Shown: positions 27,450-36,776, counted from the stretch's first letter. The stretch is 64,000 bases of DNA from Akkermansiaceae bacterium (GCA_028822935.1 JAPKCM010000003.1:1-64000); one strand, 5' to 3'. Made by a program: numbers and translations. The notes: a model not told the origin generated them from the letters alone.

Positions 27450-28001
27450 TCACTTCAGCGCCTTCACTCTAATTTTACGAAACGCGATTTTTCCTGTGTT
27501 CTTCTGAAGACCGATCAATCCAGCCGGCCGAGGATTTTTGGCGCTATAGGTCACGAGTTTTTTTCCATCAAGAATCACGGTAATTGTTCCTTTGTTCACC
27601 TTGAGCTTATAGCGGCGCCATGCGTCCTTTTCTCCCTGCCCCGTTACTTTGTGGTGCTTCACGATGCTGCCGGTCGGGAAAGGATTAGCCGGGCCTGCAA
27701 TGTTGATTTCATAGCAATCGACTGCCTCGTTTTTCACCTTTTCTTCCGTGTTGAGAAACACCCCGCTGTTTGCACCGATCGCCGCCTTAAATTCGAGCTC
27801 TAGCTCATAGTTTTCGTATTTCTTATCGGTCGTCAGCAGGCAGACCTCACCTTCACTTGCTGTGAGAGCTCCGTCTTCTACATGCCAATTGGCATCTCCT
27901 TGATTCGTCCATCCTTTCATCGTCTCACCATCGAAAAGAGGGACCCAGTCCCCTGCGAAAACAGGACCGACAAGAAGGAATAGAAGCGCAATTAATTTCA
28001 T
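27450..28001 (-). CDS. Secreted DUF1080 (3-keto-disaccharide hydrolase-like) protein
   Basis: 183 residues: signal peptide (KLIALLFLLVGPVFAG), then a single concanavalin-like DUF1080 domain recognised by WVPLFDGETMKGWT, WHVEDGALTAS, NYELELEFK and SGVFLN, ending IAFRKIRVKAL. Members of this family in PVC and Bacteroidota bacteria act on carbohydrate; some are 3-keto-glycoside hydrolases. It is a one-domain form. It lies just upstream of, and may not be linked with, the phosphoesterase gene. NfeD is 32 bp upstream on the same strand. Confidence 0.87.
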   Translation of the reverse strand: MKLIALLFLLVGPVFAGDWVPLFDGETMKGWTNQGDANWHVEDGALTASEGEVCLLTTDKKYENYELELEFKAAIGANSGVFLNTEEKVKNEAVDCYEINIAGPANPFPTGSIVKHHKVTGQGEKDAWRRYKLKVNKGTITVILDGKKLVTYSAKNPRPAGLIGLQKNTGKIAFRKIRVKALK

Positions 28002-28033
28002 CGCGCGAGTTCTCCCATATCAGACAAGACAGC

Positions 28034-29461
28034 TCAAGCTCCCTTCACAACAACTCCCATCCCATCCTCTTTGATGATACGAACAGCGTCCCCTTTTTGA
28101 ACAAATTTCCCATCTGCCACGACGTCGAGAAGCCCTCCATCGATCTTCGCTTTCCCAGATGGTCTGAGGTCCGTAGTCGCCGTTCCGGTCATCCCGATGC
28201 GAGGACCAGTTTCCGATTCTTCACTGATTCCTGTTCCGAGGGCCACCGAGCCTGGGAGAAGATGTTTACTAAAAAAGGGTATATTCGGCAGAAAACGCAT
28301 CATTGCCCAGAGGATCAGAAAAGATCCAAAGATCCCAAACGAAAGATGCATCGCCGGTCCACTCAAGACCTCCCCCAGCCCTCCAATTCCTGGTGCTTCA
28401 AACTGTCGACGTTCCCATGCGACATTATCTACCATCGCGAAAACCAGCGAGCCGATTATGATCGTGAGTCCGATCAAACCTGCAATCCCAAATCCGGGTA
28501 GGACAAAGATCTCGATCGCGATAAAGACGATCCCAAGCACGAAAAGAGCAGCCAGTTCATATCCCGCCATATTCCCCGCGAGATAATTCCCAAAGAAGAA
28601 GATTCCGAACGCGGTCAGGGAGATGACGCCTCCGACCCCAAATCCTGGAGTTTTGATTTCAAAGTATCCTCCTGACAACCCGACCACGATCAAAAGTCCG
28701 GAGATTCCGGCCACCCACCATGCTAGACGCTCGAATCCTGTTGGAGTCGCCATCACTAAATCTGCCTTCTCCCATCCCTCACGCTCGAAAAGAGCATCCA
28801 AATCCTGAATTTCGGCAGTCGCCAGCAGAGTTCCCTCATTGAGCGGCTTAATCGCCTCCGAAGAATTCAGAGCGAGAAGCGCCCCGGCCTCCACAATGTT
28901 TCCCTCAATGTCGCGCTCCTTTTCCGAGACGATCATCATCGCCCGCAGAACGTCCTTCCGGTATCCCTTTTTCTCTGCGATCCAGCGCACGTGAGCATCG
29001 AAGAAGCTTTCCAGTTTCGCCCGCATCGTGTCCTCGATCTTGGCTCCGGTGCCATCGACAATCGCAGCCGACCCAATCGCCGACCCCGGCTTCATGTAAA
29101 TTCGATCCGTTGAGACGGCGACAAAGGTCCCCGCACTCAGCGCCTGGGGATTCACGAAGGAAATGGTGGGCGTCTTCAAATTCGCGATTTGAGTCATCAA
29201 CTCCGTCGTCGGAAAGGCGAGCCCTCCTGGAGTATTGAGATCAAAGACAATGGCCTTGGCACCGTCATCATCCGCTTTTTTCAAAACACGCTCCCAAAAT
29301 TTAAAACTCTGACTCACCGAGAGATCCTTCTTCCCCACCTCGATCACCACCACCTTATCAGCGTAGCTGCCCTCAACCGATTTTCCGAGAACCCGTTGAT
29401 CGGCCTCCTGCGCCGACATCAAGCCCATCAGAGCGCAAAAGAAAAGAATCACTGATTTCAT
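28034..29461 (-). CDS. NfeD family membrane serine protease
   Basis: 475 residues from the ATG at 29461. Signal peptide, then a ClpP-class protease domain (VVVIEVGKKDLS, LNTPGGLAFPT, and the Ser in NPQALSAGTFVAVS), four or five transmembrane helices (about residues 250-390) and a C-terminal OB-fold NfeD domain (GMTGTATTDLRPSGKAKIDG, GDAVRII). This is the long NfeD1b architecture. These proteins act with stomatin-type proteins in membrane quality control; no stomatin gene is adjacent here. It is divergent from dnaG. Confidence 0.92.
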   Translation of the reverse strand: MKSVILFFCALMGLMSAQEADQRVLGKSVEGSYADKVVVIEVGKKDLSVSQSFKFWERVLKKADDDGAKAIVFDLNTPGGLAFPTTELMTQIANLKTPTISFVNPQALSAGTFVAVSTDRIYMKPGSAIGSAAIVDGTGAKIEDTMRAKLESFFDAHVRWIAEKKGYRKDVLRAMMIVSEKERDIEGNIVEAGALLALNSSEAIKPLNEGTLLATAEIQDLDALFEREGWEKADLVMATPTGFERLAWWVAGISGLLIVVGLSGGYFEIKTPGFGVGGVISLTAFGIFFFGNYLAGNMAGYELAALFVLGIVFIAIEIFVLPGFGIAGLIGLTIIIGSLVFAMVDNVAWERRQFEAPGIGGLGEVLSGPAMHLSFGIFGSFLILWAMMRFLPNIPFFSKHLLPGSVALGTGISEESETGPRIGMTGTATTDLRPSGKAKIDGGLLDVVADGKFVQKGDAVRIIKEDGMGVVVKGA

Positions 29462-29546
29462 GTCTCCACTATAGCCCAAAGATGCCATTCTGCAAAATTC
29501 CCAAATTTCCTATTTCATCTTGGGAATTTCAGCCTTCAATTGCGCT

Positions 29547-31376
29547 GTGGGAAGAATTCCGGAAGAAACGATCCAACAGGTGCTCGCCGCAGCTGATATT
29601 GTCGACATCATCAACTCCTACGTTCCCCTCAAACGAATGGGCTCCGCTTATAAAGCGAATTGCCCCTTTCACAACGAAAAAACCCCATCTTTCAACGTCA
29701 ATACCTCTTGGCAAAACTTCAAATGCTTCGGCTGTCAGGAATCCGGAAATGCCATCGGTTTCATCATGAAATACGAGAACATCCCCTTCGTAGATGCCGT
29801 CCGAAAGCTCGCCCAGAGAGTTGGCGTCCCGATCACCGAAGAACAATCCAGCCCCGAAGAGGACCGCAAACGCCGAAAAATTTCCCGCTACAAGGAGATC
29901 AACAATATTGCTGCCCGTTATTACCACAAGGTCCTCCTCAAGTCGCCCGACGCCCAGCACGCCCGCGACTACATGAAATCTCGCGGCTTCACCAAGGAAA
30001 CTGCCGAGAAATGGCTCATCGGCTACGCCCCTCGCAATTCGAATGAATTCCTAGCCCTCGTGAAGGAAAAGGGGTTCAACGGCCGCGAGTTTATCAATGC
30101 CGGCCTCGGTGGCTTGAGCAAGGAAAACAATCCGGGCGCCGGGCTCTACAATAAGTTCTACGACCAATTAATGTTCCCCATCCTAAACCACTACGGCGAC
30201 GTCGTTGGATTCAGTGCACGCATTCTTCGTAAAGACGACAAGCGAGGGAAATACATCAACACCAACGAAACCCCCATTTTCAAAAAATCGGACATTCTCT
30301 TCGGTCTCGATAAAGCAACCAAGGCCATGGGCAAAGCCAAGTGCGCCATTCTCTGCGAGGGACAAAGCGATATTATCGCCATGCATGAAGCGGGCTTCGA
30401 AAACACCGTCGGCGGACTCGGCACCGCCTTCACCGAACAACACGCCGCCAAGCTCAAACGTTACACTGATAAAGTTGTCCTCTGTTACGATGGCGACTCT
30501 GCCGGTCACAAAGCCACGGATAAGGCTTTCGCTCACCTCGCCAAGCTCGGCCTCGCCGTCAACCGCATCAATCTTCCGGATGGCGATGACCCCGACACCT
30601 TTCTCAAGACCCACGGTGTCGAAAAATTCCAGGAACTCATTGAAAACTCGAAGGACTTCTTCGAAGCCAAACTCGACAAAGAGCTCCCCACCACAAACCT
30701 CTCCTCGCCCAACGACCGCGCCGCTTTCCTCCAGGGCCTCGGAGAACTCGTCAGCATCATCAGTGATGATCTTATAAGGGACGCCACCATCCAAACCCTA
30801 TCCACCCGCCTCCGACTAGGAGCCGATGAATTTCGCAAGGTCGTTGCCTCCTCTAAAAAGAAAGCCGAGTTCCAAAGTAAACGGCAAAACCGATACAAGG
30901 ACGCCGAAGAGCAGCCCGTCTTTATCGAACCCTCGCCGATGGACTCCTCCATCGCCTACCTCTGTCATCTCGCGCTCGCATCCCGAGAGGTTGCTGACTC
31001 CCTTTGTGAACAACTCGAAGCTCTTCACGAGGCTCTCGATCAGACCGCAGGAGGGAACCTGTTAAGAAAGATCCTCTCCCGCCGCCCCGAATCCGACTCC
31101 CCCGCCGCCCGAAATGCTTTCCTCACCACTTTTAGCGAAGGCGACCAACTAGCTCTAGAGAAGGGATTTAGCCAAGATCTCCCCGACGACCTTCAAAAAG
31201 CCTGCTCGGAGACGATGACCTTGCTCCTGGCCACTCATTTTCAGAGAAAAGAAGCCTCTCTACGAGCGCAGCTGGGCGATCCAAACCTCCCTCGCGAGGA
31301 GATCATGACCCTTCTCCAAGAGATCAAAGACCTCCAAGAGTTCTTAAGTAACCTCAATTCCCGCTTTATAAGATGA
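29547..31376 (+). CDS. dnaG: DNA primase
   Basis: 609 residues from the GTG at 29547, which gives the family N terminus GRIPEETIQQVLAAADIVDIINSYV; the TTG at 29520 would add nine unconserved residues. The CHC2 zinc finger is CPFHNEKTPSF...CFGC, the TOPRIM domain has AILCEGQSDIIAMHEAG and VVLCYDGDSAGHKA. It makes RNA primers at the replication fork. rpoD follows in the same direction about 120 bp later, the classical macromolecular-synthesis order, here with rpsU absent. Confidence 0.95.
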   Translation: MGRIPEETIQQVLAAADIVDIINSYVPLKRMGSAYKANCPFHNEKTPSFNVNTSWQNFKCFGCQESGNAIGFIMKYENIPFVDAVRKLAQRVGVPITEEQSSPEEDRKRRKISRYKEINNIAARYYHKVLLKSPDAQHARDYMKSRGFTKETAEKWLIGYAPRNSNEFLALVKEKGFNGREFINAGLGGLSKENNPGAGLYNKFYDQLMFPILNHYGDVVGFSARILRKDDKRGKYINTNETPIFKKSDILFGLDKATKAMGKAKCAILCEGQSDIIAMHEAGFENTVGGLGTAFTEQHAAKLKRYTDKVVLCYDGDSAGHKATDKAFAHLAKLGLAVNRINLPDGDDPDTFLKTHGVEKFQELIENSKDFFEAKLDKELPTTNLSSPNDRAAFLQGLGELVSIISDDLIRDATIQTLSTRLRLGADEFRKVVASSKKKAEFQSKRQNRYKDAEEQPVFIEPSPMDSSIAYLCHLALASREVADSLCEQLEALHEALDQTAGGNLLRKILSRRPESDSPAARNAFLTTFSEGDQLALEKGFSQDLPDDLQKACSETMTLLLATHFQRKEASLRAQLGDPNLPREEIMTLLQEIKDLQEFLSNLNSRFIR

Positions 31377-31429
31377 GGAATTGAGGGGGAAAATACTTGA
31401 CCCTAATCCGATCCTCCCAAACATACGCG

Positions 31430-31459
31430 TTCAGGCAAGACCGCTTGCTTGATTATACT
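31430..31459 (+). promoter_or_regulatory. Candidate rpoD promoter
   Basis: A TATACT hexamer at 31454-31459 lies 40 bp before the rpoD start codon. The -35 region about 17 bp upstream (TTCAGG/TCAGGC) is a poor match, so the call is tentative. Confidence 0.25.
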
Positions 31460-31499
31460 AGGTGAAGTGTGTCCACACCTTCCTCACTCCTCTTTTATT

Positions 31500-33335
31500 A
31501 TGGCGAAAAAGAAAACCGCAGCGAAGAAAGCAGCTCCTCAGACGAAAGCCCCCGCTAAGAAAGCTCCCGCTAAGAAAGCCCCCGCTAAGAAAGCTCCCGC
31601 TAAGAAAGCTCCCGCTAAGAAAGCTCCCGCTAAGAAAGCAGCACCCACGAAAAAGGCCGCTCCCAAAAAAGAATCTCCCAAAGCTGAAGCTTCTATTGAA
31701 GAGAACGCAGATGGATCCATTGTCATCGATGGCAAGAAATACAAGAATCGTATCGATACTCCTGAGATTCAGGAAAAGATCCGGGAACTGATCAAGCTCG
31801 CCAAGGAACAGGACTACCTGACCTACGATGACATCCACGAGATCCTCCCCAACAACATCGTCAACCCGGCAGACGTCGACGCTATTCTCGATCGTCTCCG
31901 CCAGATGGAGTTCGACATTATCGATGCCTCCGAGGTTGATCGTTACAAGGATAAGAAAAAAGGCGATCTCGATGGCGAAGAAGAGACCAAGGACCAGAAA
32001 CTCGATATTCTCGATGACCCCGTCCGCATGTATCTCAAGCAGATGGGCCAGGTTCCCCTCCTCACCCGTGAGCAGGAAGTTGAAATCTCCAAGCGCATCG
32101 AGGACGCGGAAATCGAAGTTCAGAAATACCTCCACCTCTTCGGCTTCACCGCCAGTGGCTACCTCGCCCTCGCTGACAAGCTCATGCGGGGTAAGGAACG
32201 TTTTGACCGCGTCATTCTCGATAAAAAGATCGAGTCCCGTGAGCGCTACATGAAAGCCCTCCCGAAACACTGCGAGCAAGTCCGCATCTTACACGAAGAG
32301 ACGACACAGGTTTGCAAAAAGCTTTCCGCCAAAACAGTGCGCGGAAAGAAGAAGCTCGAGACTTCTCTCGAAAAAAACCTTGAGTCCATTGCCAAGCTTT
32401 ATGGCAAGTTCTTCTTCAAGCAAAAGGTCATCGAAGACTTCTGCGATGTCGTCGATGACTACCAGCAGAAGATCTGGAAATACGACCGCAAGAAAACCGA
32501 AGAAGCCGAAACCGCCATCAAGGAACTTCAGCTCGAAGCCTGGCACGACACCGAAAGCTTTGAGGCTACCAATAAAAATCTCCACATCTGGATCGCCAAG
32601 GCTCGCAAGGCTAAAGATGAAATGGTCGAGGCCAACCTTCGTCTCGTCATCTCCATCGCCAAGAAATACACCAACCGTGGCCTCTCGTTCCTCGACCTGA
32701 TTCAGGAAGGAAACATGGGCCTCATGAAGGCCGTTGAGAAATTTGAGTATCGTCGCGGATACAAGTTTTCAACCTACGCCACCTGGTGGATTCGTCAGGC
32801 CATCACTCGCTCGATTGCGGATCAGGCTCGCACCATTCGTATCCCGGTCCACATGATCGAGACGATCAACAAGCTCATGCGCGTGCAGAAGCAACTTGTT
32901 CAGGAATATGGACGCGAACCGACCCCTGATGAAATCGCCGAGGAGATTCACCTCCCCGTCGAGCGTGTCCGCGCCGTCCTTAAGATGGCCCAGCAGCCCA
33001 TCTCCCTTCAGGCTCCCGTGGGAGACTCTGATGACACTTCCTTTGGTGACTTCATCGAAGATAAGGCCGCAGAGAACCCCATGGAAGAAGCTGGCTTCGC
33101 CATGCTCAAGGACAAGATCATCGAAGTCCTTGACACCCTTACCGAACGTGAGCGTGAAGTCCTCGAACAGCGCTTCGGCCTCAAGGATGGCTATTCTCGC
33201 ACCCTCGAAGAAGTAGGCCGCCAGTTCCAGGTCACCCGTGAGCGAATTCGTCAGATCGAAGCCAAAGCGCTTCGTAAGATGCGTCACCCGACCCGGATTC
33301 GGAAGCTCGAAGGCTTCATCGAACTTCCGATGTAA
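31500..33335 (+). CDS. rpoD: Primary sigma factor (sigma-70) with a lysine-rich histone-H1-like N terminus
   Basis: 611 residues from the ATG at 31500. Residues 1-60 are almost only Lys, Ala and Pro, including six KAPAK repeats. Region 1.1 ([25 protein letters not shown]), region 1.2 ([24 protein letters not shown]), a non-conserved insert, regions 2.1-2.4 ([37 protein letters not shown] and [17 protein letters not shown]), region 3 and region 4.2 ([20 protein letters not shown]) are all present. It is the housekeeping promoter-recognition subunit. The basic tail is unusual and could add unspecific DNA binding. Confidence 0.96.
   Translation: MAKKKTAAKKAAPQTKAPAKKAPAKKAPAKKAPAKKAPAKKAPAKKAAPTKKAAPKKESPKAEASIEENADGSIVIDGKKYKNRIDTPEIQEKIRELIKLAKEQDYLTYDDIHEILPNNIVNPADVDAILDRLRQMEFDIIDASEVDRYKDKKKGDLDGEEETKDQKLDILDDPVRMYLKQMGQVPLLTREQEVEISKRIEDAEIEVQKYLHLFGFTASGYLALADKLMRGKERFDRVILDKKIESRERYMKALPKHCEQVRILHEETTQVCKKLSAKTVRGKKKLETSLEKNLESIAKLYGKFFFKQKVIEDFCDVVDDYQQKIWKYDRKKTEEAETAIKELQLEAWHDTESFEATNKNLHIWIAKARKAKDEMVEANLRLVISIAKKYTNRGLSFLDLIQEGNMGLMKAVEKFEYRRGYKFSTYATWWIRQAITRSIADQARTIRIPVHMIETINKLMRVQKQLVQEYGREPTPDEIAEEIHLPVERVRAVLKMAQQPISLQAPVGDSDDTSFGDFIEDKAAENPMEEAGFAMLKDKIIEVLDTLTEREREVLEQRFGLKDGYSRTLEEVGRQFQVTRERIRQIEAKALRKMRHPTRIRKLEGFIELPM
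31545..31634 (+). repeat. Six tandem 15-bp repeats inside rpoD
   Basis: The unit AAAGCYCCCGCTAAG occurs six times head to tail without gaps, differing only at the Y. Each unit encodes KAPAK. The near-identity at the DNA level suggests recent expansion or ongoing homogenisation. Confidence 0.95.
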
Positions 33336-33444
33336 TACGAAGTTATTAGTTCTCAGTTTAAAGCACTGGGCTTCGCGATTAATCGCCGGAACCCGTTTTG
33401 CTTCCCGCTTGAAAACGTTGAACTTAAAACTTAAAACTTTCCTC

Positions 33445-33840
33445 ATGCAGCCCATCCAGCTCGAACAGGCCATCTCCGAGATCATCCAGAAGGAAACTCG
33501 CTTCGAGCCTAGTGCCTATTTTCTCGTCCGAGAAGCACTCGACTTTACGGTAGATCGACTCGCTACGGAAGACGGAGGAGAGAAGCGTCACGTGAGTGGC
33601 CCCGAGCTCCTCGAGGGGTTCCGCGAATTTACTCTAAAGGAATACGGCCCCATGTCCGCCACCCTCCTGGACGACTGGGGCCTTCAGAAATGCGAAGACG
33701 TCGGCCGCATTGTCTTCCTCTTCATCGAAAACGGAGTCTTCGGGAAACAGGACTCCGACACCATCGAGGATTTCTCAAACATCTACGAATTTGAAACCGC
33801 CTTCTCCGCCCCCTTCCTCCCGAAGAAGCAGGTTGGGTAA
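33445..33840 (+). CDS. PVC-restricted conserved protein (Minf_1886 / TIGR04138 type)
   Basis: 131 residues from the ATG at 33445. The sequence (AISEIIQKETRFEPSAYFLVREALD, HVSGPELLEGFREF, GRIVFLFIENGVF) matches what I remember of a small family restricted to Planctomycetes and Verrucomicrobia. The function is unknown. It follows rpoD by 110 bp in the same direction and is closed by a strong terminator. The assignment of the family name is from memory, not from a search. Confidence 0.75.
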   Translation: MQPIQLEQAISEIIQKETRFEPSAYFLVREALDFTVDRLATEDGGEKRHVSGPELLEGFREFTLKEYGPMSATLLDDWGLQKCEDVGRIVFLFIENGVFGKQDSDTIEDFSNIYEFETAFSAPFLPKKQVG

Positions 33841-33855
33841 GCAAACTCTTTTAAA

Positions 33856-33883
33856 GAGCGGAAAGCCTGAAAGCTTTCCGCTC
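33856..33883 (+). terminator. Strong hairpin after the Minf_1886-type gene
   Basis: GAGCGGAAAGC and GCTTTCCGCTC form a perfect 11-bp stem with a 6-base loop, followed by CTTGTT. It begins 15 bases after the stop codon and marks the left edge of the accessory region. Confidence 0.8.
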
Positions 33884-34060
33884 CTTGTTATCTGGCAGGC
33901 CATCAAGGAATGGGTCCCGGATGACGACCCGGATCTGAACTGGTTCAACTAGGAAAAAAACACTGGCAATGAGCCCGGGTGCTTCGACCAAAGCCCCGTC
34001 TGGCAGCCCAAAGAGATCCCGTTCGGCGCCGGCCGGGCTCTCGTCCTCTACGACAGCTGA
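33884..34060 (+). pseudogene. Possible gene remnant with one in-frame TAG
   Basis: One frame reads WQAIKEWVPDDDPDLNWFN, a TAG at 33950-33952, then GNEPGCFDQSPVWQPKEIPFG and on to a TGA at 34058-34060. The residue make-up on both sides of the TAG looks protein-like (Trp, Pro and acidic clusters), so this may be the tail of a lost gene. No start codon or family is recognised, and chance cannot be excluded. Confidence 0.3.
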
Positions 34061-34264
34061 CAGGTAAGAAGCTTGGTGACCTTAAAAACCGCTGGCGAAA
34101 AAGAACTTGGAAACGCGGGCTAGAAATCTACGCTCTCTTACAGTGAAGGTCGTGCTAAAATCTCCCAGTTCCAGTAAAATAGAGCGTGGATCAGGGACTT
34201 TTCCTGCCAAAATCTACACAACCGCCACACCAAACCACCGACTCCGCCCCTCTTTCCCCCGCAA

Positions 34265-34339
34265 CCCCCTTTCACGCCCCTCCGCTCCGGTCCAAAGGCG
34301 GCTTCAAAGCCCTCCCGCCAAAAGAAAATTCCTAGCAGT
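34265..34339 (+). repeat. 75-bp dispersed repeat, copy 1
   Basis: Aligns without gaps to the copies at 37025-37099 and 39540-39614. Shared blocks are CCCCTCCGCT, CCAAAGGCGG, CCCTCCC and AAATTCCTA. It ends 20 bp before the likely start of the glycerophosphodiesterase gene. Confidence 0.85.
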
Positions 34340-34358
34340 AGTAGCAAGACTCCATACG

Positions 34359-35204
34359 GTGACACTTCTCCTTTCGTGCTCCATGCTGGCAACCTCCGAG
34401 GGAAAAGCGGCTGAGCCCCGATTGATCAATTTCAATGATCCTGGAAACGTGGACGATCACAGGCCCATCATCGTCGCGCATCGAGGAGGCGTCGTTTCGG
34501 CGCAATCACACGAATGCTCCCTCACGGCGCTCCGTAGTGCTGGGGAAGCGGGCTATGACATGGTCGAGCTGGATATTCAAATGAGTAGCGATGGCGTTCC
34601 TATCGTCTTTCACGACCAAGATCTTACCAAAGCGTGTGGCAAGAGTGGCCGTATCGCGGACCACAACGCGACTGAACTTGAGGCGATCAGCTATCTGACG
34701 GGAGGCGATTCGATCATTCGACTGGAAACGGCGCTTAAGTCCTGTCGACATCTGGGACTAGGTGTGATGCTGGATTTGAAAGCCGGTCGGGATTCTCGTG
34801 AATTTCTCGATCAGGTTGACCAACTGCTGGTGAAACATGAGTTGGAAAACTCCACTATTTCGATCTCGGTGAGCGAGGCAGCACGGAAGTCCCTCAAGCA
34901 TGTCCGCTTTACCCCGTCCAACGATGAGATGCGACGCCTCCGTGCAGGAGCAAAGCTAGATCTCAGTTCCCGTTTCTGGTTCGGACTTCCCAAGCAGCTG
35001 CAGCCTGGAGATATCGGCAAATTGAAATCAGCCGGAGCTCTGATCATTCCTGCTATCAATACCTTTCGCTATCCAGAGAAGCATCACCTGAAGCTAGCGA
35101 GAAAGGATATCAAGAAACTGACAGAACAAGGCGTCGACGGCTTCCAGATTGACTCGATCTATTTCTCCTCTTTTTCAGAAATAAAGAAGACGCGGCCAGA
35201 ATAA
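34359..35204 (+). CDS. Secreted glycerophosphodiester phosphodiesterase family protein
   Basis: 281 residues from the GTG at 34359, which starts a short signal peptide (TLLLSCSMLATSEGKA). The open frame extends to 34107, but that part runs through repeat copy 1 and is Pro/Arg-rich, so it is unlikely to be translated. GDPD motifs are IIVAHRGG, VELDIQMSSDGVPIVFHDQDL and VMLDLKAG, with C-terminal GVDGFQIDSI. It should hydrolyse glycerophosphodiesters to glycerol-3-phosphate and an alcohol outside the cytoplasm. The Glu after HRGG lies in HECSL rather than the usual ENT. Confidence 0.85.
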   Translation: MTLLLSCSMLATSEGKAAEPRLINFNDPGNVDDHRPIIVAHRGGVVSAQSHECSLTALRSAGEAGYDMVELDIQMSSDGVPIVFHDQDLTKACGKSGRIADHNATELEAISYLTGGDSIIRLETALKSCRHLGLGVMLDLKAGRDSREFLDQVDQLLVKHELENSTISISVSEAARKSLKHVRFTPSNDEMRRLRAGAKLDLSSRFWFGLPKQLQPGDIGKLKSAGALIIPAINTFRYPEKHHLKLARKDIKKLTEQGVDGFQIDSIYFSSFSEIKKTRPE

Positions 35205-35714
35205 GACAGAGGCCAGTTGTTCTTAGGAAGAACACTCCAAAGAAGAACGCGCCAGACGATTTACAGGATCTGCGGTGATTGGATCAAAGAGTTTTGTCGA
35301 CGGCGTGTTTCAGGCGAGCCGGAAACGGTTTGGCCCGAAGCGGAAGGACGGCGCGAGTAAACCGTGAGGGGCCCTCGATGAAATGGCAGCGTTTATCCTC
35401 AGTTGTGGTGTATGCACCACGCCTTCGTCCCGCCTTGCCTTTTCAAGAAATCACTCCGGTATTCGTCTCTTTTGAAACACTACTTGGTATTACATGATCC
35501 AAATGAGGGGAAACATGATGGCGTGCCCCCGTTCTTTGAGCCAACTCTTATGAGATTTGGCTCAAAGAACGGGGGCACGCCAACCGCATACCAACCGATC
35601 GAATCAGCGAGGCCATGGCATTATTAAATTCACAGCCGAACAATCTCACCGAATTTCGCGCCTCTTCCTTGATTTTGGAAGTTCAATTTGCCAACCTAAC
35701 TTACCACATCCCCC
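35205..35714. other. Gene-free stretch with a long perfect inverted repeat
   Basis: No open frame here resembles a known protein; the longest (35279-35497, plus) has no recognised features. Besides the 26-bp inverted repeat at 35519-35582, a short dyad GTGGTG-TATG-CACCAC is visible near 35405-35420. Confidence 0.5.
35519..35582. repeat. Perfect 26-bp inverted repeat (hairpin)
   Basis: The left arm at 35519-35544 (begins TGGCGTGCCCCCG, ends GAGCCAA) and the right arm at 35557-35581/82 are exact complements, separated by a 12-base spacer, CTCTTATGAGAT. No T run follows on either strand, so an intrinsic terminator is not the best reading. The structure resembles a REP-type or small MITE-like element. 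No second copy was noticed in the window. Confidence 0.9.
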
Positions 35715-36776
35715 ATGATAAACCTCTTACATTTACTCATCGCCCTTGGAGTAACCACCTTGCAATGTGTTGCCGAAGTTGAAGTCTCCTTAGAAAATCA
35801 TACACGCCCTACACCGAATATTTCGAGGGAACCGATTATTAAAGAATTCAATTATCAGAAGGCTGTGCGTTTCACTGACAACGCTGCGATGGCATGGCAA
35901 AACTCCAGGAAATGCGTCACCTGCCACACCAATGGCTTGTATCTAGTTACACGACCTGCTGCGGGAACCAATTCTCCTGCTTACAAGGCAGCACGACTTT
36001 TCACACAAGATTATCTGCGCAAGAATATTGATCTATTGAACAAACCAAAAAAGAAACGCGGAATCGAAGGTATTGTCGCCTCCACTGCCTTCCTTGCAAT
36101 TAGTGACATCAAGACTAATCAGAAGCTTGGTGAGGTGACGAAGCAAGCGCTCGACTATGCGTGGTCAAAACAGGATAACTCTGGGGCCTGGGAAAGCTGG
36201 CTAAAATGCAACTGGGGACCTTACGAATCTGATAATCATTTCGGTGTCACCCTGGTGGCTCTTGCTGCTGGGATCGCTTCAGACGCTCCTTATTTCAAAA
36301 CAGTCAAGGCGCGTGAAGGTGTCCAAAAAATAAAAGCCTATCTCGCCAAGCATGCGCCGGAGTCTCTTCACCAGATGGGTATGATGCTCTGGGCTAACGC
36401 CCATTTCCCTGCACTCGCCAACAAAGATCAAATCACACAGTGGCGCGCATCTCTGTTAAAAGCACAAAAAAAAGACGGCGGCTGGGTGCTCATCGAACTT
36501 GGGAATGGTGCATGGAAACGCGAGGATAACAAACCACAGAGTAAGGAAACCGATGGTTATGCCACGGCTTTCGCTGTGCATGTTCTCACAGAATCCGGAG
36601 TTGGTCGCTCTGATCCACGCCTCGTCAAGGGCCGCCAGTGGCTCAAAGACCATCAACGCGAAAGTGGACGATGGTATACAAACTCACCGCGACGAGATAC
36701 AAAAAATTACATCTCTCATGCAGCCACAAACCTTGCTCTACCAGCTCTAGCGAAAGACAAAGAGCCCGCGAACTAG
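35715..36776 (+). CDS. Secreted protein with a haem-c motif and a terpene-cyclase-like alpha/alpha barrel
   Basis: 353 residues with a signal peptide (INLLHLLIALGVTTLQCVA). One CVTCH haem-binding motif at residues 67-71 lies in WQNSRKCVTCHTNG. The rest looks like the helical barrel of prenyltransferase/squalene-oxidase repeats: QDNSGAW, QKKDGGW and QRESGRW resemble QW motifs, and GIEGIVASTAFLAISD and HFGVTLVALAAG are typical helices. The DxDD motif of hopene cyclases is not seen, so cyclase activity is doubtful. Related proteins occur in planctomycetes beside redox genes. The function is unknown; export plus CxxCH suggests a c-type cytochrome-like role. Confidence 0.7.
   Translation: MINLLHLLIALGVTTLQCVAEVEVSLENHTRPTPNISREPIIKEFNYQKAVRFTDNAAMAWQNSRKCVTCHTNGLYLVTRPAAGTNSPAYKAARLFTQDYLRKNIDLLNKPKKKRGIEGIVASTAFLAISDIKTNQKLGEVTKQALDYAWSKQDNSGAWESWLKCNWGPYESDNHFGVTLVALAAGIASDAPYFKTVKAREGVQKIKAYLAKHAPESLHQMGMMLWANAHFPALANKDQITQWRASLLKAQKKDGGWVLIELGNGAWKREDNKPQSKETDGYATAFAVHVLTESGVGRSDPRLVKGRQWLKDHQRESGRWYTNSPRRDTKNYISHAATNLALPALAKDKEPAN

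Noticed and set aside
31545-31634. Short direct repeats considered as a CRISPR array
   Set aside because: Units are contiguous with no spacers and are in frame inside rpoD.
35279-35497. 72-residue plus-strand frame in the gene-free stretch
   Set aside because: No motif and no ribosome site; length is within chance for this region.
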